Assembly (NCBI GenBank): GCA_943359475.1
Contig: CALRHK010000006.1
Coordinates: 1-35,229, forward strand
Direction: 5' to 3'
Length of the DNA stretch: 35,229 nucleotides
Origin: Candidatus Nomurabacteria bacterium
GTDB taxonomy: Bacteria > Patescibacteriota > Minisyncoccia > Phycocordibacterales > UBA9973
Shown piece by piece: positions 6,431-15,430 of the stretch (within the stretch, counting starts at the first letter, position 1; each line of letters starts with the position of its first letter). The translations under genes and the position numbers were made by a program. A model generated the notes under the pieces. It had not been told where the DNA came from and searched no databases. It worked only from the letters and a program-made list of their open reading frames with translations.

Positions 6431-8809
6431 CTACTTTGCTTCTTGCCAGGTCACACCACTTTTTGCATTGACCGTAAACGGTATCGGGCTTTTAGTAGTA
6501 CTGTATGATCGGTCAAGCGCTTCTTCCATTGCTTTTGTAATTAGTGCTGTCGCTTTATCCACGACCTCTTGTGTAGCTTCGTAAACAAGTTCGTCGTGTA
6601 TTTGTAAGATGAGGTGCACTTTTTCGCGAATGCCTGCCTTGCGTAAATCTTCGTTTGCAAAACGAATGGCGAGCTTAATAATATCTGCCTCAGTACCTTG
6701 GATTGGCGCATTCATTGCCATACGCTCCGCAAGGGCTCGCAGGTGCGGGATCTTTGATTGCATAGCAGGAAAAAGACGCTTTCTCCCAAAAAGAGTTTCC
6801 GTGTACCCATGTGTTCGAGCAAATGCTTTTATTTCTTCAATGTAGTCACGAACACCCGTAAACTCCTCGAAATACGAAGTGTAAAATTTTTGTGCTTCTT
6901 CACGGGTGGTGTTGAGGTTTTTCTTAAGGGCATTTACTCCCATACCATAGAGAATACCGAAATTTACCACTTTGGCTTTACGACGCATCTCAGCATCAAC
7001 CTTGTCTTCTGGTACCTTAAAAATAAACGAGGCAACACCAGCATGAACATCTTTTCCTTCCTTAAAAATAGAGAGGAGTTTTTCATCCTTCGAAAGGAGC
7101 GCCATGATGCGAAGCTCCATTTGTCCATAATCAAATGCAATAAGTTGTGCGCCTTTCTCAGCAATAAATCCACCACGAATTGCTCTCCCTTGTTCAGTGC
7201 GTATGGGAATATTTTGTAGATTAGGATTTTGTGATGCAAAACGCCCTGTTGTAGTACCGTGTTGGAGAAATTGTGCATGCAGTCGGTCATTACTATCAAG
7301 CAATGTAGGTATTACATCAACATAGGTTGAAAGAAGTTTTTGAAGTTCTCGATACGCAATAATCTCTTTAATAATCGGGTGTACTTCTTCGAGTTCTTCG
7401 AGTACTTCCATTTTTGTCGAGAATGAACCAGACTCACCACGCTTACGTTTTGTGGCTAACTGCAGCCGCTCAAACAATATTTCAGAAAGTTGCTTTGGTG
7501 AATTGATATTAAACTCAACTCCAGCGTGACTATAAATTTTTTGGGTAAGTCTATTGAGCTTCGCAGTATAGTCATCCGCCAATTTTTTGAAAAAGGCAAC
7601 ATCAATTTTTACGCCATACTCCTCCATTTCCTTGACGATAGGAATGAGCGGTGCTTCAATTTCAGTCCACACTTTTTCTAGACGAGCCTCGTCGTGCATT
7701 TTCTTTTCGATTACACTACGTGCTTCTGCAAATGTTTTTGTTTTGGTGAATTGTAAGATCGTTTCAAGTGTTGGGTTTGTGAGTTCTGAATTAAGAAGCC
7801 ATGTTTGAATTGCAAACGGTAATAATTCTTCTTGTGCAATTTCCTCCATAATAGTTTCTTTTATTGGTGGTGGTGTTCCATTGCCATTGTGAAGCAACGT
7901 ATGTACTCGTGGTATCAAACTTCGAAATTCAAGTTCACCAAATAACGTTTCGATTTTTTCAATTTGCATTGCGTCATAGAATGTTTTTTCTGGGAGTGAG
8001 AACGCTATTGGTGCATCTCGGCGAATCGTAGCAAGTGTCTTTGAAAAAAGTGCTTCCTCCTCACCTTCTTCAAGAAGTGTTCGAATACGTGGCGTAATCC
8101 CAATCTCTTTAAACTTTGGGTCGTCTTTTTTGAGTGCCTTATATATTTTTTCAATACTTCCAAACGTAGTGATGAGTGTTGTCGCGGTTTTTTCTCCAAT
8201 TCCTTTTATACCGATAATGTTATCAGATGGGTCACCACGCAGCCCCTTATAATCAGGTAAATGCTCAGGACCGAAACCATAACGCGCAACAACGGCATCC
8301 TCGTCATAGAGCACAGTGTCCGTAATTCCCTTCTTGAGAGTGAAGACTTGCACCTTCTTTTTTTCGACAAGTTGCAACGTATCCATATCGCCAGAAGCAA
8401 TCACTACTTCAAACTCCTTTTCATGTTTTACTTTTTCAGTAATGGTTCCCAACATATCATCAGCCTCAAACCCCGGCATGTCATATATTGGAATACCAAA
8501 TGCCTCAAAGATGTCTCGTGAACGAATCAGTTGTGCAACCAGTCCGTCATCTGTTTTCTTGCGTGTACCTTTATATGCTTCGTATGCTTCATGGCGGAAT
8601 GTTTTTTGTGGCAAGTCATAGCACGCAACAACATAGTCAGGTTTCAGGTCAGTAGCTATTTTCATAAGCATGGTCGAGAGTCCATACAACGCTCCAGTTG
8701 GTTCGCCTTTTGACGACATGAAATCGGGTAACGCATGGTACGCACGATGAATGATCGCATGAGAATCAAGCAAAACAAGGCGCTTTTTTGTCGTTTTTGG
8801 GGTTGCCAT
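6431..8809 (-). CDS. polA: DNA polymerase I without a functional proofreading domain
   Basis: The enzyme fills gaps and removes RNA primers. Residues 1 to about 300 form the 5' nuclease (DSHAIIHRAYHALP start, GFEADDMLGTI metal-site region, GIKGIGEKTA helix-hairpin-helix). The middle region (about 300-400) is short and lacks recognisable Exo I-III motifs, so 3'-5' proofreading is probably absent. The polymerase domain has motif A FDYGQMELR (catalytic Asp near 559), motif B RRKAKVVNFGILYG, and motif C IHDELVYE near 735-743. Motif A has Gly where many relatives have Ser. The length of 792 compares with 928 for E. coli. A TATAAT element ends 8 nt before the ATG. Confidence 0.96.
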   Translation of the reverse strand: MATPKTTKKRLVLLDSHAIIHRAYHALPDFMSSKGEPTGALYGLSTMLMKIATDLKPDYVVACYDLPQKTFRHEAYEAYKGTRKKTDDGLVAQLIRSRDIFEAFGIPIYDMPGFEADDMLGTITEKVKHEKEFEVVIASGDMDTLQLVEKKKVQVFTLKKGITDTVLYDEDAVVARYGFGPEHLPDYKGLRGDPSDNIIGIKGIGEKTATTLITTFGSIEKIYKALKKDDPKFKEIGITPRIRTLLEEGEEEALFSKTLATIRRDAPIAFSLPEKTFYDAMQIEKIETLFGELEFRSLIPRVHTLLHNGNGTPPPIKETIMEEIAQEELLPFAIQTWLLNSELTNPTLETILQFTKTKTFAEARSVIEKKMHDEARLEKVWTEIEAPLIPIVKEMEEYGVKIDVAFFKKLADDYTAKLNRLTQKIYSHAGVEFNINSPKQLSEILFERLQLATKRKRGESGSFSTKMEVLEELEEVHPIIKEIIAYRELQKLLSTYVDVIPTLLDSNDRLHAQFLQHGTTTGRFASQNPNLQNIPIRTEQGRAIRGGFIAEKGAQLIAFDYGQMELRIMALLSKDEKLLSIFKEGKDVHAGVASFIFKVPEDKVDAEMRRKAKVVNFGILYGMGVNALKKNLNTTREEAQKFYTSYFEEFTGVRDYIEEIKAFARTHGYTETLFGRKRLFPAMQSKIPHLRALAERMAMNAPIQGTEADIIKLAIRFANEDLRKAGIREKVHLILQIHDELVYEATQEVVDKATALITKAMEEALDRSYSTTKSPIPFTVNAKSGVTWQEAK

Positions 8810-8817
8810 ATAGGCTG

Positions 8818-8823
8818 ATTATA
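8818..8823 (-). promoter_or_regulatory. polA -10 element
   Basis: A perfect TATAAT on the minus strand, 8 nt before the polA ATG. A weak TTAGCA lies 18 bp upstream. The mRNA is predicted to be leaderless. Confidence 0.6.
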
Positions 8824-8884
8824 CCCGTCCGCCCGTTTTTTTGCTAAAAGCGATGGGGCATTTTGGGCAATAAAAAAGACCAGT

Positions 8885-9316
8885 TTATAACTGAATAGAT
8901 ACTTTCCTTCCCCCTCCTTCGTGTTCAATCAAAACATCTATTTTATTTTCTGGGAGCAAACCTGCGATTTTTTCCGGCCACTCAATAAGAATTAAATTTT
9001 TTGGGTCAGAAAGTAAGTGATGGAAACCAAGTACTTGCATTTCTTTTTCTTGCTCGATTCGATAGGCATCAATATGTATGAGCGTCTCCCACTTTTGTTC
9101 TTGTAAAGGATACGACTTCATAATCACAAACGTCGGTGAAATAATATTTTCCTTCACCCCCAAGAGTTGCGCGAAATGTTGCGTGAGTGTTGTTTTCCCT
9201 GCACCCAAATCACCAGAAAGCGCTAGTACCGTTGCGCCGTTTTTTTGAGGCTGTAGTGTTTCTAATACTGTCTCTGCAACACTACTCATTTGATTTTCAT
9301 TCACCACTTTTTTCAT
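8885..9316 (-). CDS. tsaE: tRNA threonylcarbamoyladenosine biosynthesis ATPase TsaE
   Basis: TsaE is the ATPase that drives the TsaBDE complex, which makes t6A37 in ANN-decoding tRNAs. The 143-residue protein has Walker A SGDLGAGKTT (about 34-43), the switch-like SPTF segment, IHIDAYRIE and IEWPEKI, all in family order and spacing. The length is normal. It lies upstream of polA on the same strand, separated by 75 bp that carry a polA -10 element. A TAGAGT element ends 7 nt before the ATG. The tsaB and tsaD partners are not in this window. Confidence 0.93.
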   Translation of the reverse strand: MKKVVNENQMSSVAETVLETLQPQKNGATVLALSGDLGAGKTTLTQHFAQLLGVKENIISPTFVIMKSYPLQEQKWETLIHIDAYRIEQEKEMQVLGFHHLLSDPKNLILIEWPEKIAGLLPENKIDVLIEHEGGGRKVSIQL

Positions 9317-9343
9317 ATGAATGACTCTACCACAAAACCAACG

Positions 9344-9397
9344 AAAAATCCGCCTCTTTGGATACGTGGCATTCCATATCCAAGGAGGCGGATTTTT
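9344..9397 (-). terminator. Long terminator hairpin of the surface-protein gene
   Basis: AAAAATCCGCCTC pairs with GAGGCGGATTTTT, and inside it TTTGGATA pairs with TATCCAAG, giving roughly 20 bp around a 12-nt loop. It lies 9 nt past the stop of the minus-strand surface-protein gene. The flanking A/T tracts make it usable in both directions. Confidence 0.9.
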
Positions 9398-9405
9398 CTA
9401 ACGTA

Positions 9406-12291
9406 TTATTCGTGAGAAGGGCGTCCTACGTACATTCGGCGTGCAATATAGATAAGCACAAGAATGATAAGTATAAGGAGCAACCATCCAACAAGTGTTG
9501 TTGGGAAGAAACCATCACCGAAGAGTGCGAGACCTGCAAGGAAACTTGCATCACGATTGACTGTAGCACTCGCGTACGCGATGGCGTCATCCTGTGCGCC
9601 ACCTGGAATGGTGAACGCTATTGTGCTTGTTGCAACAATGAGATCATTATCTCGTGCGCCACAACGAAGTTTTCCTTCAAGCATTACCGTACCTGATTGA
9701 TTTTTTACTAGTGTACCGACAAGTACTTGTAGTGCATTACTTGGTTCTGAAAACACACCGTTTGTCGCTTGTGAGAATGTAACATCTGTTGGGAGCGCAA
9801 CATTGAGTACTACGTTACGAAGTGTGCTTCCAGAAATATTTTTATAGTTTACGGTATAGGTAACACGATCACATGGTGAGATTGTTACGAATGGTGTCGT
9901 GATTGAGAGCTCAACATATGGCTTTCCACTTCCACCACCAGTTGAAACATATACCACATTACTTCCTGATGTTGCGGTTGTAAATGTAAGAATCGTTCCA
10001 TAAACCGTACCATTACTATTTTGCGCAACTGCACGATAGTAGTAAGTGGTATTTGATGAAAGTCCGTAGATTGCATCAGAGAAACTTTGTGAGTATCCAT
10101 TGACGTATTGACGATTGGTTGAGAAACCAAGGTTCTGTGTACCACCCCATTCAAACCAAGTGGTTGCAGTTCCTGCATTGTTTGAAACAAGCCCATTTAA
10201 TCGAGCCGCTGAACGACCAACGCTTGTTGCTGAAAGTGTTGCGACTTGAAGTTGTGAATTATTGTTCTGACCAATGGTGTAAAAATTTACCCAGTTGCCA
10301 TATGCAGTGCCATAACTATTTGTTGCAACAACGCGGAAAGAGTATGTCGTATTGGCTGAAAGGTTATTGATGTACTGTTGTACATTTGTTCCACCGGTAC
10401 CACAGTTTGTCGATTGTGTATTTGTACTCTGGTAATTGTAGGTGCTTGTTCCGTATTGGAAGAAGTAGGTAGTACATGATCCTTGAGGGTCAACATATCC
10501 GTTAAGAGTTGCTGAATTTTCACCAATGTTTGTTGCACTTTGTGTTGTTGCATATGGTTGATTACCGTAATTACCACCACAGTTTGTGGTCTGGAAATTA
10601 AGCATTTGACCATAGTTCACACCATAGCTATTTTGTGCAACTGCACGATAGTAGTAGTTTGTACTTGATTGAAGATTGCTTGCGTATGCAGTGAAATTGC
10701 CTGAACCTGTACCTTGGTTTGTCTGACCTGTTGTCTGACCAAATGAAGGTGTAGTGCCATATTCAATCCACGTATTTGTTGATGCATTATTTGCAGTATA
10801 ACTACCGTTGAATGTTACAGAAGTACAACTCACATTACTTACGCCAATCGTATTAACCGAAGGAGAGCTTCCCTGTTGTGTTTGACTAACAGTTGTAAAT
10901 GGAATTGTTGATCCACAAAGAGATCCGTTTGCATTACTTACACATGCTTTGAAATAGTATGTTGTGTTTGGAGAAAGTGCCCCGAGTGTGTAATCAAAAT
11001 TACCTGCTCCCTGACTTCCGTGCGCTACGTGCGCAGTATAATTACCAAGCGCATTAGTAGTGCCCCATTCAAACCATGTTGTATTCGTAATGTTTGTGCC
11101 ATTGTCAGTATAGTAACCATTGAGTGTTGCGCCGTACTGCGTAAGTGAAGTTGCTGAGAGTGTGGTAACACTTGGCATCTGGCCAGTAATGGTATTCGTC
11201 TCATCGTTATCAGTTGATGATGAACAACCTGGGTCGTTCATATCTACGAGACCATCGAGATCATCGTCTGCACCGTTGTTACATGCATACACAGCAGTTG
11301 GCGTCGAAAGTGTTTTGAAATCAAGCACTGAACCACAACGTGTACCGGCACTGTTTGTTGCACACGCTTGGAAATAATAAATTGTGTTTTCAATTAAGCC
11401 ACCAGTGATTGTTGAACTTATAGGTATGGTGCTTGTTTGCACACCAGCTACGCTATAACTCATATAGAGGTTACTTGTTGAAGTACCCATCTTGAAAAAT
11501 GAATTGGTTGTACCACCATTTGGATTTACAAGACCGTTAAGAGTCACGCCATGTTGACTGATGTTTGTTGCACCATTTGTTACCACAACTGGAAGTTGTG
11601 TAGTAATGGTATTCGTCTCATCGTTATCAGTTGATGATGAACAACCTGGGTCGTTCATATCTACGAGACCATCGAGATCATCGTCTGCACCGTTGTTACA
11701 TGCAAATGTTTGCACGGTGCTTCCAACACGGAATTTGTATGTGATGTGACCTTGTGTTGCCCATCCAGGCGCAAGACTACCGATAGTTAGACCAGCACCC
11801 ACAATTTCATTACCTGTTTGACCATAGAGAAATCCAGCAGAACTTGTTCCTTGGTTTGGATACCAAAGACCAGAACCAGAAATCGGTGTAAGTGTTTGCG
11901 CACCACCATTAATCGTAATTGAAACTGATCCTGATGCTGGTGCACCAGTAAGATTACTTGCAGAAATAGTTGCGTTTATTGTGTGGTTTGTCTGTGCTGT
12001 GGTTGAACTCTGAGTGAGCTTGAAGTTTGTTCCATTTGCTGTTTGTGTGCCAGTGTTGTGGTAATACACATCAACCGTAATTGTGTCACCAGGATTTGCA
12101 GTTACCGAAGAAACCCAGCACGATGAACAGTTTGGATTCTGTGTTGCGTTCACGACGCGAAGTGTTGGATGATCTTGGATATCGTTATTAAAAGTCACGC
12201 TCGCTGATGCATGAGTCGTAAGGCCAAAGAAGCCCCCAATCACCATGAGGATACCGAGTGCGTATGCTTGAATGTTTGTTTTCATAGTCAT
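9406..12291 (-). CDS. Large repeat-rich surface protein with C-terminal membrane anchor
   Basis: This 961-residue exported protein has a signal peptide (hydrophobic core about 11-24, Ala-Ser cleavage region near THASA) and a beta-rich N-terminal domain. Five FN3-like repeats follow, each with an ATLNG-type start, a WFEWGTT-type centre and an NTTYYFRA..NSNGTxYG ending. Two near-identical acidic segments, CNNGADDDLDGLVDMNDPGC, resemble calcium-binding Asp-rich loops; they flank the first FN3-like repeat and come from an exact 103-bp DNA repeat. A DUF11-like domain (VTYTVNYKNISGSTLRNVVL) and a C-terminal membrane helix with a basic tail follow. It is probably a cell-surface adhesin or stalk. It has its own perfect promoter and terminator, marking a single-gene, strongly expressed unit. 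Start may be 12291 or the ATG two codons later. Confidence 0.85.
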   Translation of the reverse strand: MTMKTNIQAYALGILMVIGGFFGLTTHASASVTFNNDIQDHPTLRVVNATQNPNCSSCWVSSVTANPGDTITVDVYYHNTGTQTANGTNFKLTQSSTTAQTNHTINATISASNLTGAPASGSVSITINGGAQTLTPISGSGLWYPNQGTSSAGFLYGQTGNEIVGAGLTIGSLAPGWATQGHITYKFRVGSTVQTFACNNGADDDLDGLVDMNDPGCSSSTDNDETNTITTQLPVVVTNGATNISQHGVTLNGLVNPNGGTTNSFFKMGTSTSNLYMSYSVAGVQTSTIPISSTITGGLIENTIYYFQACATNSAGTRCGSVLDFKTLSTPTAVYACNNGADDDLDGLVDMNDPGCSSSTDNDETNTITGQMPSVTTLSATSLTQYGATLNGYYTDNGTNITNTTWFEWGTTNALGNYTAHVAHGSQGAGNFDYTLGALSPNTTYYFKACVSNANGSLCGSTIPFTTVSQTQQGSSPSVNTIGVSNVSCTSVTFNGSYTANNASTNTWIEYGTTPSFGQTTGQTNQGTGSGNFTAYASNLQSSTNYYYRAVAQNSYGVNYGQMLNFQTTNCGGNYGNQPYATTQSATNIGENSATLNGYVDPQGSCTTYFFQYGTSTYNYQSTNTQSTNCGTGGTNVQQYINNLSANTTYSFRVVATNSYGTAYGNWVNFYTIGQNNNSQLQVATLSATSVGRSAARLNGLVSNNAGTATTWFEWGGTQNLGFSTNRQYVNGYSQSFSDAIYGLSSNTTYYYRAVAQNSNGTVYGTILTFTTATSGSNVVYVSTGGGSGKPYVELSITTPFVTISPCDRVTYTVNYKNISGSTLRNVVLNVALPTDVTFSQATNGVFSEPSNALQVLVGTLVKNQSGTVMLEGKLRCGARDNDLIVATSTIAFTIPGGAQDDAIAYASATVNRDASFLAGLALFGDGFFPTTLVGWLLLILIILVLIYIARRMYVGRPSHE
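11185..11287. repeat. Exact 103-bp direct repeat, copy 1
   Basis: Identical to 11602-11704 over its whole length. It encodes the Asp-rich segment of the surface protein in the same reading frame. Confidence 0.95.
11602..11704. repeat. Exact 103-bp direct repeat, copy 2
   Basis: Second copy, 417 bp from the first (start to start, a multiple of 3). The flanking FN3-like sequences have diverged, whereas the repeat has not. Confidence 0.95.
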
Positions 12292-12337
12292 AAAATTGAT
12301 TTGCTACATTTAGTCTTTCGACTCTATTAATAATTAC

Positions 12338-12366
12338 ATTATATACTAAAATTACTGTTTTGTCAA
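12338..12366 (-). promoter_or_regulatory. Perfect sigma-70-type promoter of the surface-protein gene
   Basis: On the minus strand TTGACA (12361-12366), a 17-bp spacer, and TATAAT (12338-12343): both hexamers are exact consensus. The transcript would start near 12331 and carry a leader of about 40 nt. The leader contains a GAAA-tetraloop hairpin (AGTC/GACT, 12312-12323) and a start-stop pair ATG-TAG (12304-12309). Confidence 0.85.
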
Positions 12367-12414
12367 TACACCTTTTGTGATGTATTTTTTGAGGATTCAA
12401 ATCACTTTCAATCC

Positions 12415-12454
12415 TTAAAAAATACCTGCAGTAGTGTGTTGCCACTACTGCAGG
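12415..12454 (-). terminator. Terminator of the secreted Gly/Pro-tailed protein gene
   Basis: CCTGCAGTAGTG and CACTACTGCAGG form a perfect 12-bp stem with a 6-nt loop, followed on the minus strand by TATTTTTT. It lies 12 nt after the stop at 12467. Confidence 0.9.
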
Positions 12455-12466
12455 AAACCTAAAAAC

Positions 12467-13582
12467 TTATTTTCGCCATCCTCCGGTACTACCACCAACA
12501 GACGCGCCATATCTTCCTCCAGAAGGATCTGACCCTGGACCGCCCGTAGGGTTAGGTCCTGGACCACCCCCACCACCTGTGCCACCTGTCGGATTTCCCC
12601 CTGGACCACCGATCATGTGTATTTGTGGTAAGCCATGCGGTACTTGCATACCGTGTGAGTATCCAGAGTTATTTCCGCCAGTTGCAGTGTTGGAATTTTG
12701 ATAGTTGAAGTTGTAATTATTCCCCGATTGGGTATTTCTTACTCCCCCACCATTATTGCCCCAACGAAAATCAACTTGTGCTCCCGCATACCATTGAGGA
12801 TAGTTCGGAAATGAACAATCCCAGCGTTGTCGTGGTTGCTGATAATACACAGGTTCTTGGTAACATACCTGCTGTTGAATTGGTTGACTCTGCACTATCG
12901 TTGGATAGATTTGTGCAAGTGGCGCACTTGCTTGTGGTGCATCATACGAGACAGTATTACTATTGTCTGCGTTGTTTTCTACAAACACATAGACATCCCC
13001 TCCCGCTTGACGACTGACTGTGTAGCCCGGACTATCGGGTACATCTATTCCTGCATCGAGATTCGGTGCGGGTGCAGATTCTGGTTGGTCGAACATGTCA
13101 TCCTCAAGATTTTCACATCCTACCTTTCCCCAGATAAGTGACTGACTTCCATCGCCAATAAATTTGCGGTACGAAGCTGTAGTGTAATTCGTACTCTCTT
13201 CAAGATTACTCTCAAAGAGCACTTGTCCGTTGCGAACATAGCTGTTTCTATAACGTCCCGGACTAAATCCAATTTCGTTAAAGGTAACAACGATGGAGTT
13301 TGCATAAACAAACTCCGCAATTTCTGCATCAGACATACCTGACATATTTTCTCCATAACCGTGGTTACGAAAAAGTGTTGCGATCGCACGATTGTTCTCT
13401 GTCTTACTGACATTAAACATCTCTTGTGACGCTGTCATGTAGCTTTTTGCAAATTCTTCCGGATGCCTTGCTATGTAATCCTGTGCCTGTACCTTGATGG
13501 TCGGCAATCCACGCGCAGCGTGAACCTTTGTATGGGTCCCTGTTAGTATGACAAGGAGACCGAATAAAAAGAGCTGTCTCAT
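12467..13582 (-). CDS. Secreted protein with Gly/Pro/Asn-rich tail, unknown function
   Basis: This 371-residue protein starts with a clear signal peptide (MRQLFLFGLLVILTG..., cleavage near VHAA). A folded-looking domain (about 25-155) contains several Phe/Tyr-rich stretches and FNEIGFSPGRYRNSYV. A Pro/Gln/Tyr-rich middle follows with a few Cys (CYQEPVYYQQPRQRWDC), then a low-complexity C-terminal tail of Gly, Pro, Asn and Ser from about 270 ending GGWRK. I do not recognise the family. Its strong promoter and leader resemble those of the neighbouring surface protein, so both may be abundant envelope proteins. The cysteines could be substrates of the DsbA/DsbB pair. Pili-related or adhesive roles are guesses. 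Confidence 0.75.
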   Translation of the reverse strand: MRQLFLFGLLVILTGTHTKVHAARGLPTIKVQAQDYIARHPEEFAKSYMTASQEMFNVSKTENNRAIATLFRNHGYGENMSGMSDAEIAEFVYANSIVVTFNEIGFSPGRYRNSYVRNGQVLFESNLEESTNYTTASYRKFIGDGSQSLIWGKVGCENLEDDMFDQPESAPAPNLDAGIDVPDSPGYTVSRQAGGDVYVFVENNADNSNTVSYDAPQASAPLAQIYPTIVQSQPIQQQVCYQEPVYYQQPRQRWDCSFPNYPQWYAGAQVDFRWGNNGGGVRNTQSGNNYNFNYQNSNTATGGNNSGYSHGMQVPHGLPQIHMIGGPGGNPTGGTGGGGGPGPNPTGGPGSDPSGGRYGASVGGSTGGWRK

Positions 13583-13630
13583 TTTTCGTAGGGTTTTTGT
13601 TGTATGATGATGAGTTTTATTTCTGAGCGC

Positions 13631-13659
13631 ATTGTATCACAAAGAAAATATATTGTCAA
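13631..13659 (-). promoter_or_regulatory. Strong promoter of the secreted-protein gene
   Basis: On the minus strand TTGACA (13654-13659), a 17-bp spacer and TACAAT (13631-13636). It leaves a leader of about 40 nt before the ATG at 13582. No Shine-Dalgarno motif is visible in the leader. Confidence 0.8.
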
Positions 13660-13692
13660 TATAGGTCCTTTTGGCCATTTTCCTAAAAAATA

Positions 13693-13721
13693 TTGTGATT
13701 AAAGGATAAAAGGGCTACTAT
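13693..13721 (+). promoter_or_regulatory. pilB promoter
   Basis: TTGTGA (13693-13698), a 17-bp spacer and TACTAT (13716-13721). The -10 ends 8 nt before the pilB ATG, predicting a leaderless mRNA. Confidence 0.6.
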
Positions 13722-13729
13722 ATAAGGTA

Positions 13730-15430
13730 ATGGTGCAATTTGATGATGACAAAGGAAATAAAAAACTTGATGAGTTGCGACACGAAGAAGAAGAGCAGCT
13801 CGTCGAAATGCTCGCGCAATCAAAATACGGGGTACCGTACATCAATCTCCTTACAACGATTGTTGAAAACGATGCACTTCGGGTCATTCCTGAGGCTGAT
13901 GCTCGTGCGCATGGTGTTGCGGGTTTCAAAATAATTGGCAAAAACCTTCACGTAGCAGTACACTCGCCTGCGCAAGAAGGTCTTTCGGCTCTCATGCAAG
14001 ACCTCGAAGGTGAAGGCTATCACATTACACTCTATATGTGTTCACAAGCGAGTCTCAATAAAGCCTGGGAACGCTATAAAGAAATATCTCTCGCCACCGA
14101 AAGCCGTGCAGGCTCTCTTGATGTATCTGGCGAAACACTGATTACACTTGGGGAACAAATTAAAACAATGGATGACATGACTCGTATTGTTGGCGACGTT
14201 TCGAAGGAAAACAAATCGCACAAAATATCGCGTATGCTCGAAATAATTATGGCGGGTGCAATTTCTCTTGGTGCGTCCGACGTGCACATTGAACCAGAAG
14301 AAGACCGTGCACGTCTCCGTTTTCGACTCGACGGTGTGCTCAATGATGTACTTTTTTTTGGACTTGATGTCTACAAAATGCTCAACACCCGATTGAAGCT
14401 TCTTTCTGGAATGAAACTCACCTCAAGTCAGACCGCACAAGATGGACGTTTTTCTATTTGGATGAAAGAAGATGAAATCAGCATTCGTTCGTCGATGATT
14501 CCAGGAACCTATGGCGAATCAATTGTAATGCGTATTTTGAATCCAAAATCAATTCGCGTAAAACTCGAAGATTTAGGTATGCAGACAAACCTTTTTGAGA
14601 TTATTATGCGTGAGATCAAGAAACCAAATGGAATGATTCTCATTACAGGTCCAACTGGCTCCGGTAAAACAACAACACTCTACGCTTTTCTACAGAAAAT
14701 CTACTCACCTGATATAAAAATAATTACCATTGAAGATCCTGTGGAATACCACCTTACTGGTATCACCCAAACGCAAACCGAATCAGAAAAAGGATATACG
14801 TTCCTCGAAGGATTGCGCTCCGCGCTTCGACAAGACCCAGACATAATCATGGTGGGTGAAATTCGTGATGCTGAAACAGCAAAAATTGCAGTTGAGTCTG
14901 CGCTCACTGGTCACCTTGTGTTTTCTACCCTCCACACCAATAATGCTGCTGGTGTCATCCCTCGCCTTATTGATCTTGAAGTAAATCCAAAAATTATGAC
15001 AAGTGCGCTCTCGCTTTCAATTGCACAACGCTTGGTGCGAAAACTTTGTACGTACTGTAAAAAAGAGCGTCCTGCAACACCCGAAGAAATAGCAAAGTTG
15101 AAGAAGATAATTGTGGATGCAGAAGCGGAAGGAAAAAATATGAAAAGTTATGGTGTTACTCCTGACCAAACATTCGTTGTTTGGGATGCAGTTGGTTGTG
15201 AAAAATGTCATAAGACTGGTTATAAAGGTCGTCTTGGTGTTTTTGAAGCAATTTATAATGACGAGGCAATTAGTGTATTGATTCCCAATAATCCATCGGA
15301 ACGAGAAATAAAAAAAGTATCTGAAAAACAGGGTCTTCTCGATATGAAAGAAGATGGTGTAGTAAAAATCCTCAAAGGAATCACTTCTCTTGCTGAGGTT
15401 GAAAGCGTTGTCGATTTTGACGAAGACTAA
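13730..15430 (+). CDS. pilB: Type IV pilus assembly / type II secretion ATPase (PilB/GspE)
   Basis: This cytoplasmic hexameric ATPase powers pilin extrusion. The 566-residue protein has an N-terminal MshEN-like region (about 1-130), a linker, and the secretion-ATPase core. Walker A is GPTGSGKTTTLY near 306-317. The Asp-box ITIEDPVEY follows, then Walker B DPDIIMVGEIRD near 370-381 and the His-box FSTLHTNNAA. A four-Cys zinc site is formed by CTYC (about 440) and CEKC (about 490). Other pilus genes (pilC, pilT, pilins) are not in the window. The neighbours are a secreted protein upstream (divergent) and a candidate RNA downstream (convergent). No clear plus-strand terminator follows the TAA. 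Confidence 0.94.
   Translation: MVQFDDDKGNKKLDELRHEEEEQLVEMLAQSKYGVPYINLLTTIVENDALRVIPEADARAHGVAGFKIIGKNLHVAVHSPAQEGLSALMQDLEGEGYHITLYMCSQASLNKAWERYKEISLATESRAGSLDVSGETLITLGEQIKTMDDMTRIVGDVSKENKSHKISRMLEIIMAGAISLGASDVHIEPEEDRARLRFRLDGVLNDVLFFGLDVYKMLNTRLKLLSGMKLTSSQTAQDGRFSIWMKEDEISIRSSMIPGTYGESIVMRILNPKSIRVKLEDLGMQTNLFEIIMREIKKPNGMILITGPTGSGKTTTLYAFLQKIYSPDIKIITIEDPVEYHLTGITQTQTESEKGYTFLEGLRSALRQDPDIIMVGEIRDAETAKIAVESALTGHLVFSTLHTNNAAGVIPRLIDLEVNPKIMTSALSLSIAQRLVRKLCTYCKKERPATPEEIAKLKKIIVDAEAEGKNMKSYGVTPDQTFVVWDAVGCEKCHKTGYKGRLGVFEAIYNDEAISVLIPNNPSEREIKKVSEKQGLLDMKEDGVVKILKGITSLAEVESVVDFDED

Noticed and set aside
11120-11749. Plus-strand frames with identical 40-residue stretches
   Set aside because: They are antisense shadows of the 103-bp repeat in the surface-protein gene.
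9406-12291. CRISPR-like or transposon repeats
   Set aside because: The repeats are in-frame protein-domain repeats of different lengths, with no spacer pattern, terminal inverted repeats or transposase.
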